DNA of 64,000 bases, from contig NZ_JAHRBL010000012.1 in NCBI RefSeq assembly GCF_019693445.1, forward strand, positions 1 to 64,000, given 5' to 3'. The stretch is from Deinococcus aquaedulcis. Lineage in GTDB: Bacteria; Deinococcota; Deinococci; Deinococcales; Deinococcaceae. Shown here in pieces: positions 37,323-49,500 of this stretch. The stretch's first letter is position 1; each line of letters begins with the position of its first letter. The notes beneath the pieces were generated by a model, which ran no database searches, had not been told where the DNA came from, and worked only from the letters and a program-made list of their open reading frames with translations. The position numbers and the translations under genes were made by a program.

Positions 37323-37666
37323 GGGGCCGATCTTCGCACAGCAGCGGGCTGGGCCGTGGAGGACCTGCCGTTTGGCCCCTCAAGGCCAGCCGCCCCGCTG
37401 TCTCCGTCCGCCTTTCATTGCGTTCGCCCCAGCGCCAGTCTGGTCCTCCCCCTTCTCTGGCTCTGGGAGCGGCAGCCCCTGAATGCTGTGGTCAGCGCTG
37501 TTTTTTCCGGGAGACTCACCTTGTTCGCCCCAGCATCGCACCCGGTTGTATCCTGAGCGGCCTTGGGCTCGGCTCTGAGCCCCACTTCCCCCACAGGGGG
37601 CGTGCAGGGGCCCCCCGCTGTGCGGACTGGTGTACCCCCGGACGGGGGCACTACACTGAGGGGCAT
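37323..37666. other. Divergent intergenic region
   Basis: It separates two divergent genes. The 37441-37520 part contains GCGCTGTTTTTTCC, which on the other strand resembles GGAAAAAACAGCG in the repeat copies A and B. TACACT at 37652-37657 is a likely -10 box for the DUF4388 gene. No coding frame is supported. Confidence 0.45.
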
Positions 37667-38188
37667 ATGGTGCGAGGCGACCTGGCGGTCTTTCCCTTTC
37701 TGTCCGTGATGCAGATGTTCCTGACCAGCGGGCGGGCCGGGCGGCTCATCGTGGAGCACATTCGCGGCGGCCAGCTGTGGCTGGAGCGCGGCGAGATCGT
37801 GCACGCCGAGGCCGGGCGGCTGCGCGGCGAGCACGCCCTGCAGTGCATGGCCAGCCTGGACGGCGGCATCTTTACCTTCGAGGTGGGCCAGGAGCCCCCC
37901 AACCGCACCCTGGCCCTGCGCCGCGATATGGCCCTACGCCGCCTGCTGGACGATTCTGAAGGCTGGGCCGCGCTGTCGCGCACCTTCCCCGACTGGAACC
38001 AGCGTCTGCGCTTCAGTGCCAAGTGGAACGACGCCCAGCCGGTCACGCGCCCGCAGTTCCGGGTGCTGAATCTGGTGGGCGACAGCCAGAACATCCGCAT
38101 GTTGCTGGAACGCTCGCCCGAGGCCCCGCGCGCCACCCTGGAAACCCTGCGCCCCTTCCTGTTGGCGGGCCTGATCGAACTGGGCTGA
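37667..38188 (+). CDS. DUF4388 domain protein
   Basis: This 173-residue soluble protein opens with a DUF4388 (PATAN-like) domain: GDLAVFPFLSVMQMFLTSGR, then GRLIVEHIRGGQLWLERGEI and VHAEAGRLRGEHAL. These domains occur in bacterial signalling proteins, often beside receivers, and are thought to mediate protein contacts. The C-terminal half (VGDSQNIRMLLERSP) resembles a helical winged-helix-like element. GAGGGG lies three bases before ATG 37667. No partner is adjacent. Confidence 0.75.
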   Translation: MVRGDLAVFPFLSVMQMFLTSGRAGRLIVEHIRGGQLWLERGEIVHAEAGRLRGEHALQCMASLDGGIFTFEVGQEPPNRTLALRRDMALRRLLDDSEGWAALSRTFPDWNQRLRFSAKWNDAQPVTRPQFRVLNLVGDSQNIRMLLERSPEAPRATLETLRPFLLAGLIELG

Positions 38189-38357
38189 CCCGCCTGGGCT
38201 GAGCCTCTGGGGCAAAAGGCCTTCCTTGGGGCGGTGGGGAAGGTGGGGGCCGATGCCGCCCCGAAGCGCCCCCAGCGCGCGCCGGGCCTTATGCGCTTAT
38301 GAAGCCTCCGCACACTGCGCGCCCGCGTCAGGCATGATGGGCAGCAGCGGAGGACCC

Positions 38358-39104
38358 ATGAGCGCTGTCACCTACCACGACACCCGAACCGAAACGCGCG
38401 AGGACTACGGCCGCGAGCATCAGGCGCGCCCGGCCCCGGCCATTCAGGCGCACCCCAGCTGGCGCGAACACGACCACTTTGAGCTGTGGGTCGAGTGGCA
38501 GCAGCGCGACTCGGCCGGGCGCTGGCATCCCCATCAGGCGGTCACGCACCGCACCTTCCGCACCCGCGAAGACACCCTGCTGCACGCCGAGCGCCTGATT
38601 GGCCGGGGGGACTTCCCCATGGAGGGCGGCAGCCCCGCCCCCGTAACCCTGCTGCGCAACCGCCGCGCGGCCCTGCTCTCGGCCTTCCGCGAGGCCGAGG
38701 GCGACGGCGTCACCCTGATCCGCGAGGTGCTGTTCCCGGTGGGCGAATATGCCCTGAGCCTGCGCGTGACCTGCGAGCGCCTTGCCAGCCCGGTGCGCGC
38801 CACCTTTTCCAGCGCCGCCAATCCCCTGCGCAGCCTCGCCGGGCAGCGCGTCAAGTTAACGGTTCTGATCGAGCATCCCTACGACGTGCTGGTGCGCGCC
38901 GAGGGCCCTCTGGACCTGGGCGAACGCGCCGCGCGGGTGGGCACCGAGGCCCAGACCTTCGCGCCCGGCGCCAGCGTGACCGGGGTGCCCTACCGCAGCG
39001 CCACCGTCACCGTGCCCCGGGGGCTGCTGAAAAAGCCCCTTCTGTACCGTTACGAACTGGCTGCCGAGGCCGCAGAGCGCGAAGGGGCGCCCAGCCGCCC
39101 GTAA
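38358..39104 (+). CDS. Hypothetical protein, beta-rich
   Basis: The 248-residue protein starts at ATG 38358, four bases after GGAGG. It has no signal peptide or membrane segment. The N-terminal third is His- and Trp-rich (HPSWREHDHFELWVEWQQRD), and the rest reads as alternating strands (YALSLRVTCERLASPVRATF). I do not recognise the family. The gene stands alone and converges with the alpha/beta hydrolase five bases away. Confidence 0.7.
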   Translation: MSAVTYHDTRTETREDYGREHQARPAPAIQAHPSWREHDHFELWVEWQQRDSAGRWHPHQAVTHRTFRTREDTLLHAERLIGRGDFPMEGGSPAPVTLLRNRRAALLSAFREAEGDGVTLIREVLFPVGEYALSLRVTCERLASPVRATFSSAANPLRSLAGQRVKLTVLIEHPYDVLVRAEGPLDLGERAARVGTEAQTFAPGASVTGVPYRSATVTVPRGLLKKPLLYRYELAAEAAEREGAPSRP

Positions 39105-39108
39105 CCCC

Positions 39109-39987
39109 CTACCCGGCGTGGCGCTCCAGCCACGCCACCATGACCGGCCACACGGCCCGCGCGTCCGGGTGAAAGAAGCCCATGTGCCCCAGGCGCGGCA
39201 GGCCGTGGTCGGTGGGGTGCAGCGTCTGTCGCTGGGCATGCGGGGCCATTTTCTTGAACACGCGGATCATGTCCTCCACATTGGTGGGCACGGCAATCTC
39301 GTCGTCCGCTGCCCGCAGCCACAGGCTGGGGAGGTCAAGGGTGTCGTACTGGTGCGTGCGGACCTCGCGGCCAAAGCTCGTTTCGACATAGCCCCGGCCC
39401 AGGCACCAGCGCGCCCACTGCGCCCCCACGGCGCGCGGCAGCGGTCCGCCCATGCCCACGAGGTCCGTGCGGGCGTAGCCCACGGCGAGGGTGCTGGCCG
39501 GAATCAGCACCCGCATGAAGAACTGGGCCTTCAGGCGGTAGGGCGCGGGCATCTGGGCCAGCTGCCCCGACGACCCCGCCACCGCCAGCACCGAGGCGAG
39601 GCGCCCGGCACCCGGCATCAGGCCCACCAGTTGCCCGCCCGCGCTGTGGCCCACCAGCTGGGGCCGGGCTGCCGGAAACTGCCGTGTCAGTTCGTCCAGG
39701 GCGGCGGGCAGGTCCACCTCGCCCCAGCTCACCAGCGAGGCCGGGCAATCGCGCAGCGCACCGGTGAGCGACCCGCCAATGCCCTGAAAATCAAAGCTCA
39801 GCACCCCGTACCCCTGGCCCGCCAGATGCGCCGCGAACGCCCCGTAAAAGCCCCGCCGGATGCCGGTGGCGGGGGCCAGCAGCACCGACTTCTTCACCTG
39901 GGTAGGGGAGAGGCCGTCCGGGGTGTAGATGGTGGCAGCCAGCGTGTGGCCAGCGGAGGTGCGGAACGTGCAGGCCATGGGCGACAT
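39109..39987 (-). CDS. Alpha/beta hydrolase
   Basis: This 292-residue protein has the alpha/beta-hydrolase layout: VLLAPATGIRRGFYG (oxyanion region), GYGVLSFDFQGIGGS, nucleophile elbow GHSAGG near residue 112 with the catalytic Ser, Asp in LRAADDEIAVP, and a C-terminal His in HMGFFHPD. The substrate is unknown. ATG 39987 follows TTGACT at 40018-40023 on the minus strand and AT-rich DNA, a likely promoter. Confidence 0.85.
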   Translation of the reverse strand: MSPMACTFRTSAGHTLAATIYTPDGLSPTQVKKSVLLAPATGIRRGFYGAFAAHLAGQGYGVLSFDFQGIGGSLTGALRDCPASLVSWGEVDLPAALDELTRQFPAARPQLVGHSAGGQLVGLMPGAGRLASVLAVAGSSGQLAQMPAPYRLKAQFFMRVLIPASTLAVGYARTDLVGMGGPLPRAVGAQWARWCLGRGYVETSFGREVRTHQYDTLDLPSLWLRAADDEIAVPTNVEDMIRVFKKMAPHAQRQTLHPTDHGLPRLGHMGFFHPDARAVWPVMVAWLERHAG

Positions 39988-40162
39988 GCGTTACTTTAAC
40001 TCGATTCAAAATTAAACCCAGTCAAAGCTATTTTGGTCGTGGGGGTCTTCTGGATAGGCCGATCCGACACACGCACTGTTCTGGCGCCTCCAACCTTGCG
40101 GGGGAGTCGCCGGGGAAGAATTTGGAAAGCGGCCAGCAGGGGTGGGGCCGGTCCCCCAGACC

Positions 40163-40455
40163 ACCTTCCCTTCGTGGCCTGAGCGCCTCGCTTGAGAACT
40201 GTCTGGACCATTGGCCGAGGACAGGGGGCCTGAGCAGTGCACTGCCCGGACGTGTTCAGGGATTCCGGATCATCCGTGATGGCCCCTCCGCTTCGTTCCG
40301 GTGCTTCCATACCTCCCCGTCACCGTTTTTTCTGCTCTGCTGCGCCGCTCTGCGAGCCCCTCCGGTCGGGTTCATCAGGTCTTCCATCACTGATGAACCC
40401 GAATCCTTATCAGGGGAGGCCGATGGGCTATCCCTTCAGGCGTAGATCTCCTGCA
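40163..40455. repeat. Dispersed intergenic repeat, copy C
   Basis: Bases 40263-40412 match copy A at 8451-8578. The hairpin GGGTTCATCAG (40368-40378) with CTGATGAACCC (40390-40400) corresponds to the copy A hairpin, with a compensating pair change. Bases 40177-40213 match copy A inverted. Similarity continues to CAGGCGT-x-x-ATCTCC near 40440-40452, inside the last codons of the next gene. CTGCTGCGCCGCTCTGCGAG near 40337 is shared with copy B. Confidence 0.75.
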
Positions 40456-40987
40456 ACTCGCCCAGCGGCACCTCGCCCCGGTACAGGACATGGGGCACGT
40501 CCAGCCACAGGATCAGCGGGGCCTCTGGCGGCAACTGGCCCAGCCGGGACAGGGTTTCCAGGGGTGGTGAGGCCACCTGCTGCAGGTGTGCAGCGGTAAA
40601 GGGGAGTTCATCGGCCGGGTCGGGTTCGGGTTTGACACCGCCGGGCCAGGGCCGAACCAGCCGCACGCAGGCCCGCGTCGGGTCCAGTGCCCCGGCGGGC
40701 AGCGTCCAGAACCGCACTGGGGGCACCGCGCGCCCGGTGGCCCGCACGGCGTCCAGCAGCGGGCCTGGATGCACCGGCGAGAAGAACAGCACGTCCGGCC
40801 ACTGGCAGCCCAGGCGGGCCACAGGTTCGGTCAGCAGGGCTTCCCGGCCCTGGTACTTGGCGACCTCGCGGGCATAGACGTCCGGGAAGGCAGCCTGCAG
40901 GCGGTTCAGGGGCAACAGGGCCTTGCCGCGCATGTCCCGCACGGCGCGGTGGTACAGGGTCAGGCCGGTCCAGTCGTCGGTGGGCAT
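40436..40987 (-). CDS. Hypothetical protein
   Basis: The 183-residue soluble protein starts at ATG 40987 (a TTG seven codons upstream is possible). It contains LTLYHRAVRDMRGKALLPLN near the N-terminus and LILWLDVPHVLYRGEVPLGEL at the end. There is no membrane segment, signal or motif I recognise. Its last few codons lie in DNA similar to the dispersed repeat, so the C-terminus may have been altered by the repeat. Divergent from the valS leader. Confidence 0.6.
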   Translation of the reverse strand: MPTDDWTGLTLYHRAVRDMRGKALLPLNRLQAAFPDVYAREVAKYQGREALLTEPVARLGCQWPDVLFFSPVHPGPLLDAVRATGRAVPPVRFWTLPAGALDPTRACVRLVRPWPGGVKPEPDPADELPFTAAHLQQVASPPLETLSRLGQLPPEAPLILWLDVPHVLYRGEVPLGELQEIYA

Positions 40988-41039
40988 CTCGCCAGGGTGC
41001 CTGCACAAGGGGCGCGGCGCCTATGGGCCAGGCGGCGGA

Positions 41040-41069
41040 TTGAAAACCGCCCCCGCCCCCGCGTACACT
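41040..41069 (+). promoter_or_regulatory. Promoter of the valine T-box operon
   Basis: TTGAAA at 41040-41045 and TACACT at 41064-41069 are separated by 18 bases, placing the RNA start near 41076 and just upstream of the T-box leader. Confidence 0.7.
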
Positions 41070-41075
41070 CCCGAA

Positions 41076-41360
41076 CAGCAGTGACCGGGAGGAGTACCCG
41101 GAAGGTTGCGCCCACAGAGAGGTCTCGCCGCGACTGAGAGCGGGACTGGGAAGGCAGCCGGGGAAAGTCGCCCGCGAGCATGGAAGAAGAACGGCCCCCT
41201 GGCCTCTTGCGGGGCGCCCAGTAGACCTTCCCGGGTTGCGCCCGGCACAGCGCGCGCAGAGTGCCCTCCAGTCAGGGGGGAAGAGCGGTGGTACCACGGG
41301 ACGCCTTTTCACGTCTCGTCCGCATCCGGCCCCCAGAGGTCGGCGGACGGGACGTTTTTT
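41076..41360 (+). ncRNA. T-box leader, valine-specific
   Basis: The leader before the NUDIX-valS operon has T-box features. A stem I region contains CAGAGAGG and CTGAGAG, followed by GGAAAGTCGCCCGCGAGC, in which GTC at 41167-41169 fits the specifier position (valine codon). The T-box sequence GCGGTGGTACCACGG is at 41285-41299. The terminator arms CGTCTCGTCCGC (41312-41323) and GCGGACGGGACG (41343-41354) are followed by six T. The bulge TGGT (41289-41292) would pair with the A73-CCA end of tRNA-Val. Uncharged tRNA-Val should favour read-through. Confidence 0.88.
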
Positions 41361-41380
41361 CGTTTCTGGAGGACCCAGCC

Positions 41381-41881
41381 ATGAGCACAGCAACCCAAAT
41401 GACGGGCCACGAACTGCCGCTGACTGAGGCCATTGCCCTGGCTGTGGACCGTGGCTGGCGGCAGCGGGTGCTGGCCTACATCACCCGCGCGGCCCACGAA
41501 CTGCTGGTCTTTGAGCACCCGCCCCTGTACCCCGATGCCGGCATTCAGGTGCCTGCGGGTGGCGTGGACCCCGGCGAAACCCCCGCCGAGGCCGTGATCC
41601 GCGAAACCTTCGAGGAAACCGGGCTGCGCCTGCATTCGCCGGTTCACCTCGCCTCGTTCCACTGGACGCGCGGCGAAAGTTCGCAGGTCTGGCATTACCT
41701 CTGGCTGGCCGCGCCGCCCACCATGCCCGACGACTGGCCCCATCAGGTCACGGGCGGCGAGACCGACCAGGGCATGACCTTTCATTGCCGCTTCGTTCCC
41801 CAGAGCACCCACGGCCTCATTCCTGGCTTCGGCTATGAAGCCGCGCTCCCCCACCTTCAGCGCCTCATCCCTGCCCACTGA
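41381..41881 (+). CDS. NUDIX hydrolase
   Basis: This 166-residue protein has a complete Nudix box (GX5E, REX2EE and final G) spanning GGVDPGETPAEAVIRETFEE and the following TG near residue 65. It should hydrolyse a nucleoside diphosphate linked to another moiety. GGAGG lies before ATG 41381, and the gene is the first after the T-box. valS begins 49 bases later, so this hydrolase appears to be under valine-tRNA control. The substrate is unknown. Confidence 0.88.
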   Translation: MSTATQMTGHELPLTEAIALAVDRGWRQRVLAYITRAAHELLVFEHPPLYPDAGIQVPAGGVDPGETPAEAVIRETFEETGLRLHSPVHLASFHWTRGESSQVWHYLWLAAPPTMPDDWPHQVTGGETDQGMTFHCRFVPQSTHGLIPGFGYEAALPHLQRLIPAH

Positions 41882-41930
41882 CCCCTCTGCCCACTGACCT
41901 CGCCCCACTTCCCGCCCCAGGAGCCTCCCC

Positions 41931-44726
<2,796 letters not shown>

Positions 44727-44727
44727 A

Positions 44728-45579
44728 CTATTTGATTATAACTTGATAATGCTTTCCTAGAACTCGAGCTACTGTCTGATGTAGCTCGAGTTCTTTGGAT
44801 TTCAAATTACGCCTCTGAAACTCTGTCTCTGCGCTATAGGTGAAGGTCACAATACTATTGGTGCTATCTACATCTATTTGCGCAACTCTAAGGAAAGCGC
44901 GTAATTGCAGGCTGCTTAATCGCAATATTTCAGCTATTGGCGAGACTGTCTCAGGGAAGCTTATTCTAGAGATATCCTTCTTGATTTCTGAAATGTAGCT
45001 ATAAAATATTTCGCTGTCTAACATTCTATTCTCAATAGTTTTGACATAGTCCATTATCTCATCTATTTTATTATCCGTTGTTTTAGGAGAGGGCCTTGTG
45101 ATCATTGATGGCAGATCGTTGATCGCGCTGATAAGATTGGGCCATAGACTCTCAAAGATAGCCCTTAGTCTCGATTCAGGAAGTGGTCTCTCTGAGGAGA
45201 TGTTAATTGAATCTAGTAAGCTGTATATATCTTCCTTGCCAAATGTCTTTGCGTGAAACTGGGACAGTGGGCCGCTCAGTTCTGATATTTTTAGTCCAAA
45301 CAAGAGTGGCGCTAGTTTGGCTCGACCAATGGTATTGGATATGGCTCCCGCCTCAAAGTTGAGCCAGCTCGAGTTTTGGTTCTCCGGTGTTACGCAGATG
45401 ATGCCGAATTGGGCCTGAAGTAGATTTTGCTCAATTTCCGCAGACCACCGCTCTCCACCTTTCAGCTCTGCGTCGGACATCCAGGGATCTGCCGATTGTA
45501 CAACGCTGGGCAGCCAATCCCACAATATGCGCGCAACCTCCTTAGATTTTTCCCCTGACCAACTAATGAATATCTTCAC
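44728..45579 (-). CDS. TIR-domain protein, probable NAD-hydrolysing defence effector
   Basis: This 283-residue protein begins MKIFISWSGEKSKEVARILW, a TIR-type strand-helix opening. ICVTPENQNSSWLNFEAGAI near residue 60 has the Glu where TIR NADases place their catalytic acid. The C-terminal part (about 150-283) is helical and unrecognised, and may sense or oligomerise. The start is GTG 45579 behind GGGAGGAG. The gene is visibly AT-rich with codon use unlike its neighbours and ends one base from valS, signs of horizontal gain. No ThsA or other partner gene is adjacent. Anti-phage function is inferred. Confidence 0.75.
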   Translation of the reverse strand: MKIFISWSGEKSKEVARILWDWLPSVVQSADPWMSDAELKGGERWSAEIEQNLLQAQFGIICVTPENQNSSWLNFEAGAISNTIGRAKLAPLLFGLKISELSGPLSQFHAKTFGKEDIYSLLDSINISSERPLPESRLRAIFESLWPNLISAINDLPSMITRPSPKTTDNKIDEIMDYVKTIENRMLDSEIFYSYISEIKKDISRISFPETVSPIAEILRLSSLQLRAFLRVAQIDVDSTNSIVTFTYSAETEFQRRNLKSKELELHQTVARVLGKHYQVIIK

Positions 45580-45723
45580 TTCGGCTCCTCCCCTAATCGC
45601 GTTCGCGTTGCACGCTTGAAGATCCAGACCTCTAAATACAATCTACTCTCTAAAAGAGACTTGTTCGCAACCCCCGGTAGGATCATTGGTTAAGATTATG
45701 ATTAGCAGATTTTTCTACCTATT

Positions 45724-45825
45724 ATGACTTGGCTCAAAACGCTGCGTGAAGACCGTGGCAAAACTGAAACCCGTCACCTACCAGAACCACACGCTGCTGA
45801 CCCGGAAGCCTATACCGCCCACTAG
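45724..45825 (+). CDS. Possible 33-residue small protein or gene remnant
   Basis: ATG 45724 opens a frame reading MTWLKTLREDRGKTETRH, then LPEPHAADPEAYTAH. It sits between the AT-rich TIR gene promoter region and the nif3-like gene, in DNA of normal composition. There is no Shine-Dalgarno sequence. It may be the tail of a gene disrupted when the TIR gene arrived. Confidence 0.25.
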   Translation: MTWLKTLREDRGKTETRHLPEPHAADPEAYTAH

Positions 45826-45844
45826 TTTGCGTATGCTGGCCCCC

Positions 45845-46540
45845 ATGCCCCCCGCCACCCTGAGCGTGCTGGCCGAGTGGCTGCAGCGGCACTTGGACGA
45901 GTCCCAGCCCCTCAAGCGCCCCGGCCCGGAGGCAGTGACCCGGCTGGCCCTGGCGCTGGAGCCGGCTGATCTTCCTGTTCGTCTGGCCGCCGACGCCCTG
46001 TTCCTGCACCGTTCGCGCGGGGTGGGGGAGGGCTGGTCGGGCCTGGGTGTGCTGGGTGCCCACGACGGCTTTGACCTGCATCTGACCACCGGGCCGAACC
46101 GAGTGCTGGCCGCGCGCCTGGGCTGGACGGACGGGCGCCTCCTGACCTGGGCCGGCCAACCTGCCGGTCTGCTGGCCACGGCGCCCCAGACCACCTGGGC
46201 GGACCTGCGCGCCGCCCTGCACGCCGAACTGGGCGGCGAGGACGCCTCGTTTCCCCCAGCGCGGGCCGGGGCAGCGCCGCTGCGCGTGGCCCTGATGAAC
46301 CGCCTGAATCCACAGACGGTGGCGCTGGTGGCGGGGGCCGGCGCGCAGGTGTATCTGACCGGGCAGGTGCGGCCCTCGGCCGTGCCCGCTCTGCAGGCGG
46401 CGGGCCTGGGCCTTGTGGCGCTGGGCCACGCCCGCACCGAACGGTGGGGCCTGCGCGAACTGGCCCGAGAGCTGCGCACGGCCTTTCCGGGCCTGCAGAC
46501 CACCGTGTCCCCTGGCCCTCCCGGCGCACCAGAACTGTAG
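45845..46540 (+). CDS. Nif3-like dinuclear metal centre protein
   Basis: This protein of about 231 residues resembles the Nif3/YbgI family. The C-terminal half has QVYLTGQVRPSAVPALQAAG and LGLVALGHARTERWGLREL, the latter holding the H-x3-E metal ligands. The N-terminal metal motifs (usual HH and HPLDxH) are degenerate here (LGAHDGFDLHL), so metal binding may be altered. ATG 45845 follows TATGCT (45832-45837) at leaderless spacing and is preferred to ATG 45833. It is the only housekeeping-type gene inside the accessory stretch. Confidence 0.7.
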   Translation: MPPATLSVLAEWLQRHLDESQPLKRPGPEAVTRLALALEPADLPVRLAADALFLHRSRGVGEGWSGLGVLGAHDGFDLHLTTGPNRVLAARLGWTDGRLLTWAGQPAGLLATAPQTTWADLRAALHAELGGEDASFPPARAGAAPLRVALMNRLNPQTVALVAGAGAQVYLTGQVRPSAVPALQAAGLGLVALGHARTERWGLRELARELRTAFPGLQTTVSPGPPGAPEL

Positions 46541-46566
46541 CTTCACCTGCAATGCGGCGCTGAGTG

Positions 46567-46572
46567 TACAGT
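46567..46572 (+). promoter_or_regulatory. -10 box of the toxin gene
   Basis: TACAGT ends five bases before the ATG at 46578, consistent with a leaderless transcript. There is no Shine-Dalgarno sequence. Confidence 0.5.
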
Positions 46573-46577
46573 GAGTC

Positions 46578-49500
46578 ATGTTCGATCAGCGCAAGCGTGC
46601 CGCCCCCAAGCCGGGTCAGGCGCCGCCCCCCGGGCCGTCATCCCCCGAACAGACGAAGCTGCCCCCGGCGCGGGCCCCGCAGGTGGGGGCGCAGGCCCGC
46701 CGGGTGCCGGCCCCGGCCCGGCCCACGCCGGACCTCGCTGGGCACACCCAGGCGTTCGCGGCGGCGCAGCGGCAGGCCACGCAGGCGCTTAAGCCGCCAG
46801 CGCTGCCCAAAGGGCCGGCGCCCCTGGTCGTCCCCAAACCGACCCCTGTCGCGGCGGTCCCTCAGGCCCAGCCCGCGCCCTTGCCCAGCGCCCCACTGAA
46901 TATCGCCGCGCCCCAGCCGCTCCCGGCCAAGACCACGGGCCCCGCCAGGGTGCAGTTCGCCGCGCCCAAATTGGACAAGGCCCAGCTGCGGGCGGCCGGG
47001 GTGTCGCACACCGCCGCCATGAAAAAGCTGGCCGCCCGCCGCAAGGCCGCCAGCGCCCTGGCCACCGCCTTCGTGAAGCGTGGCCGCGCCCAGGTGGCTG
47101 GGGTTCAGCGCCACGCGGGCAGCGCCCAGAAGCAGGTGCGTGCCCAGGCCACGCGCGCCGCCGCCCGGGTGTCTGGGGCCGCTGCCGCGCAGCAGGCGGC
47201 GGTGCGCCGTGGGATTGGCGCCCAGAAAGCCCGCGCCCGCGCCCGCTCGGCGCTGTCCACGGCCCAGCTGGGCGCGCGCAAGGCCGCCGCCCTGGCCGCC
47301 CTGCCCGCAGCGACCCAGGCCGCCAAAACAGTGCTGCAGGCCGAGCACACCCGCGCCCTGCAGGGGGCACGCACCGCCGCCGAGACCCAGAAGGGTGCCG
47401 TGCGTGCCGAATACGAGCGCCTGAAGCCTGACTACGCCCAGGCGGGCAGCGAAGTGGGCGAACAGGCCCGCGCCCGCGCCGAGGAGCAGGCCCGCGCCTA
47501 TGAGGCGAATGTGACCGGCCAGGATGACAGTCTGCTGGACGGCCCCCTGACCGACAACAAGTGGAAGGCCCGTGCGGGGGCGGCGCGGGAGGTGGGCGCC
47601 GCCTACGCGCCCGGCTTCCGCGAACAGGCCGAGAATGAGGCCCAGAAACTCACCGCCCCGGGCGGCGGCCTCGACAAAGACCTGAACAACATTGACCTAG
47701 CCCTGAAAGACACGGAAAAGCTCCTGAAACAGCACCTCGACGCCGCCGAGCGCCGCCTCAGCGCCCGTGAGCGGCAGGCCCGGCAGCAGGCCCTGAGCGC
47801 GTACAGCAGCCTGCAGGCCGCCCTGCGCGCCCAGCTGGCCGGCACCCTGAGCAGTCTGGACGCCACCCAGGGTGCTCAGATCGCCGCCATTGCCACCCAG
47901 GCGCAGGCGCAGCGCGCGGCGCTGGGGCAGCAGGCCACCGGGGCCAGCGCCGCCCTGGGGCGCAGCGTGGCGGCGCTGGCCGGGCAACTGGAGGGCCAAC
48001 TGGGCACGTTTGGGCAACAGGTGGGCCACCTGCAGCCGCCGGACCCCGCCGCCCTGAAACAGACGCTGGCCCAGGCGCAGAGCGGGATCACGGCCGGGGT
48101 GCGCCGCGCGCAGCTCAGCTTTACCCAGGGCACGGCCCGCATCACCGCCGGGCTCAGCCAGGGGGCCGACCAGACGGCGCGCACGCTGGCGGGCACCGCG
48201 CAGGCGGGCCTGAAGCAGGGGGCGGCTCAGGCAGGCGGCTTTGACCGCTCGGCGCAGGCGGTGGTCTCGCAGGCCCTCTCCTTGTTTCAGGGGCTGACCA
48301 GGGCACACACGCAGGGCAGCCAGCAGGACTCGAAAAGCACGGCCAAAACCATACAGTCGCTGGAGCAGGGCCTGGAAAAGCTGTACGCCAAGGCCCTGAA
48401 GGGCCTGCCCGAGGAGCTGCGCGCCACCCTGCCGCCGCTGCGCGAGGGCCTGCGCGGCAACTTTCCCAAAGAGGACGAGGCGATTCGCACGAACGCCGAA
48501 AAAGCCGCCGCTCAGGTGCAGCCGCGCTGGAAAGGCTGGGTCAAGATTGCCCTGATGATCGCCGTGATCATCGTGGTGGCCGTGGTGGCGGGCCCCGCCG
48601 TGATCGGCGCGGTGGGGGCGATGGCCGGGGCCCTGGGCGCCGGAGCTGCCGCTGGGGCCATTGGCGCCGTGGTGGGCGGCGCGCTGGTGGGGGCTGCCAG
48701 CGGCGCCGTGATTCAGATGGGCAACAACGCCATTGACAATATTGGCGTGGAGGCCAAGTTCCAGAAAAGCCTCTTTGACGGCGTGGGCAAGGCCGCCCTG
48801 ATCGGCGCGGTGGGCGGGGCCCTGGGCGGCGCCGGCGGCCTGATTGCGGGCAAGCTGAGCACGGCGGGCCTGCTGGGCAGCGGCCTGACCCAGAAGGCCG
48901 GCACGTTCGCTGTGGGCACCACTTTCGACCTGGGCGGCAACGTGCTGGGCGACCTGATGAACGGGGCCTCGCTGGGTGACGCCCTGAAGAACCTCTCCAA
49001 CCCCGAAACCCTGATGATGATGGCCATTGGCACCGGCGTGGGCGCGGCCACTACCCGCCTGCCGGGCCGCGCGGGTGGGCTGCAGACGCGGGCGCACGCG
49101 GCGGGCGAACACTTCGGCGCGAATCTGGGCGACCGGGTGAACAATGTCACCGGCAACCGGCACGGCGTGGTGCCTACGGAGGTGAATGCGGCGCTGGCAG
49201 GGCACGACACCCCGGGGCGTATTTCCGGCCACACCCAGGGCCAGACGAAGCTGGAACTGTCACCGACTGCGGCGCCGCGCGACGCGGCGCTCCACGATCA
49301 GTACGCGCGGCAGGTGCGGCAGGAAAACAGCCCGGTTAGCCGCATGACCGACCGGGTCAAGGCTCTGTTCGGCGCAGAGGCTGATCTTCGCCCTGGCACG
49401 CGGCGCTGGGAACTGGGCACCGAGGCGGCCAAGCATCAGGATATGGCGAACTGGCGCTTTCAGGAGGCGGACGCGTTGCCGGCAAACTCGCCGCGCCGGC

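Noticed and set aside
41106..41384. Frames across the T-box leader
   Set aside because: The conserved RNA elements explain the sequence. The frames lack ribosome sites.
45734..46579. Minus-strand frame opposite the nif3-like gene
   Set aside because: It has no motifs and is a shadow. The plus strand has the H-x3-E metal motif and a leaderless promoter.
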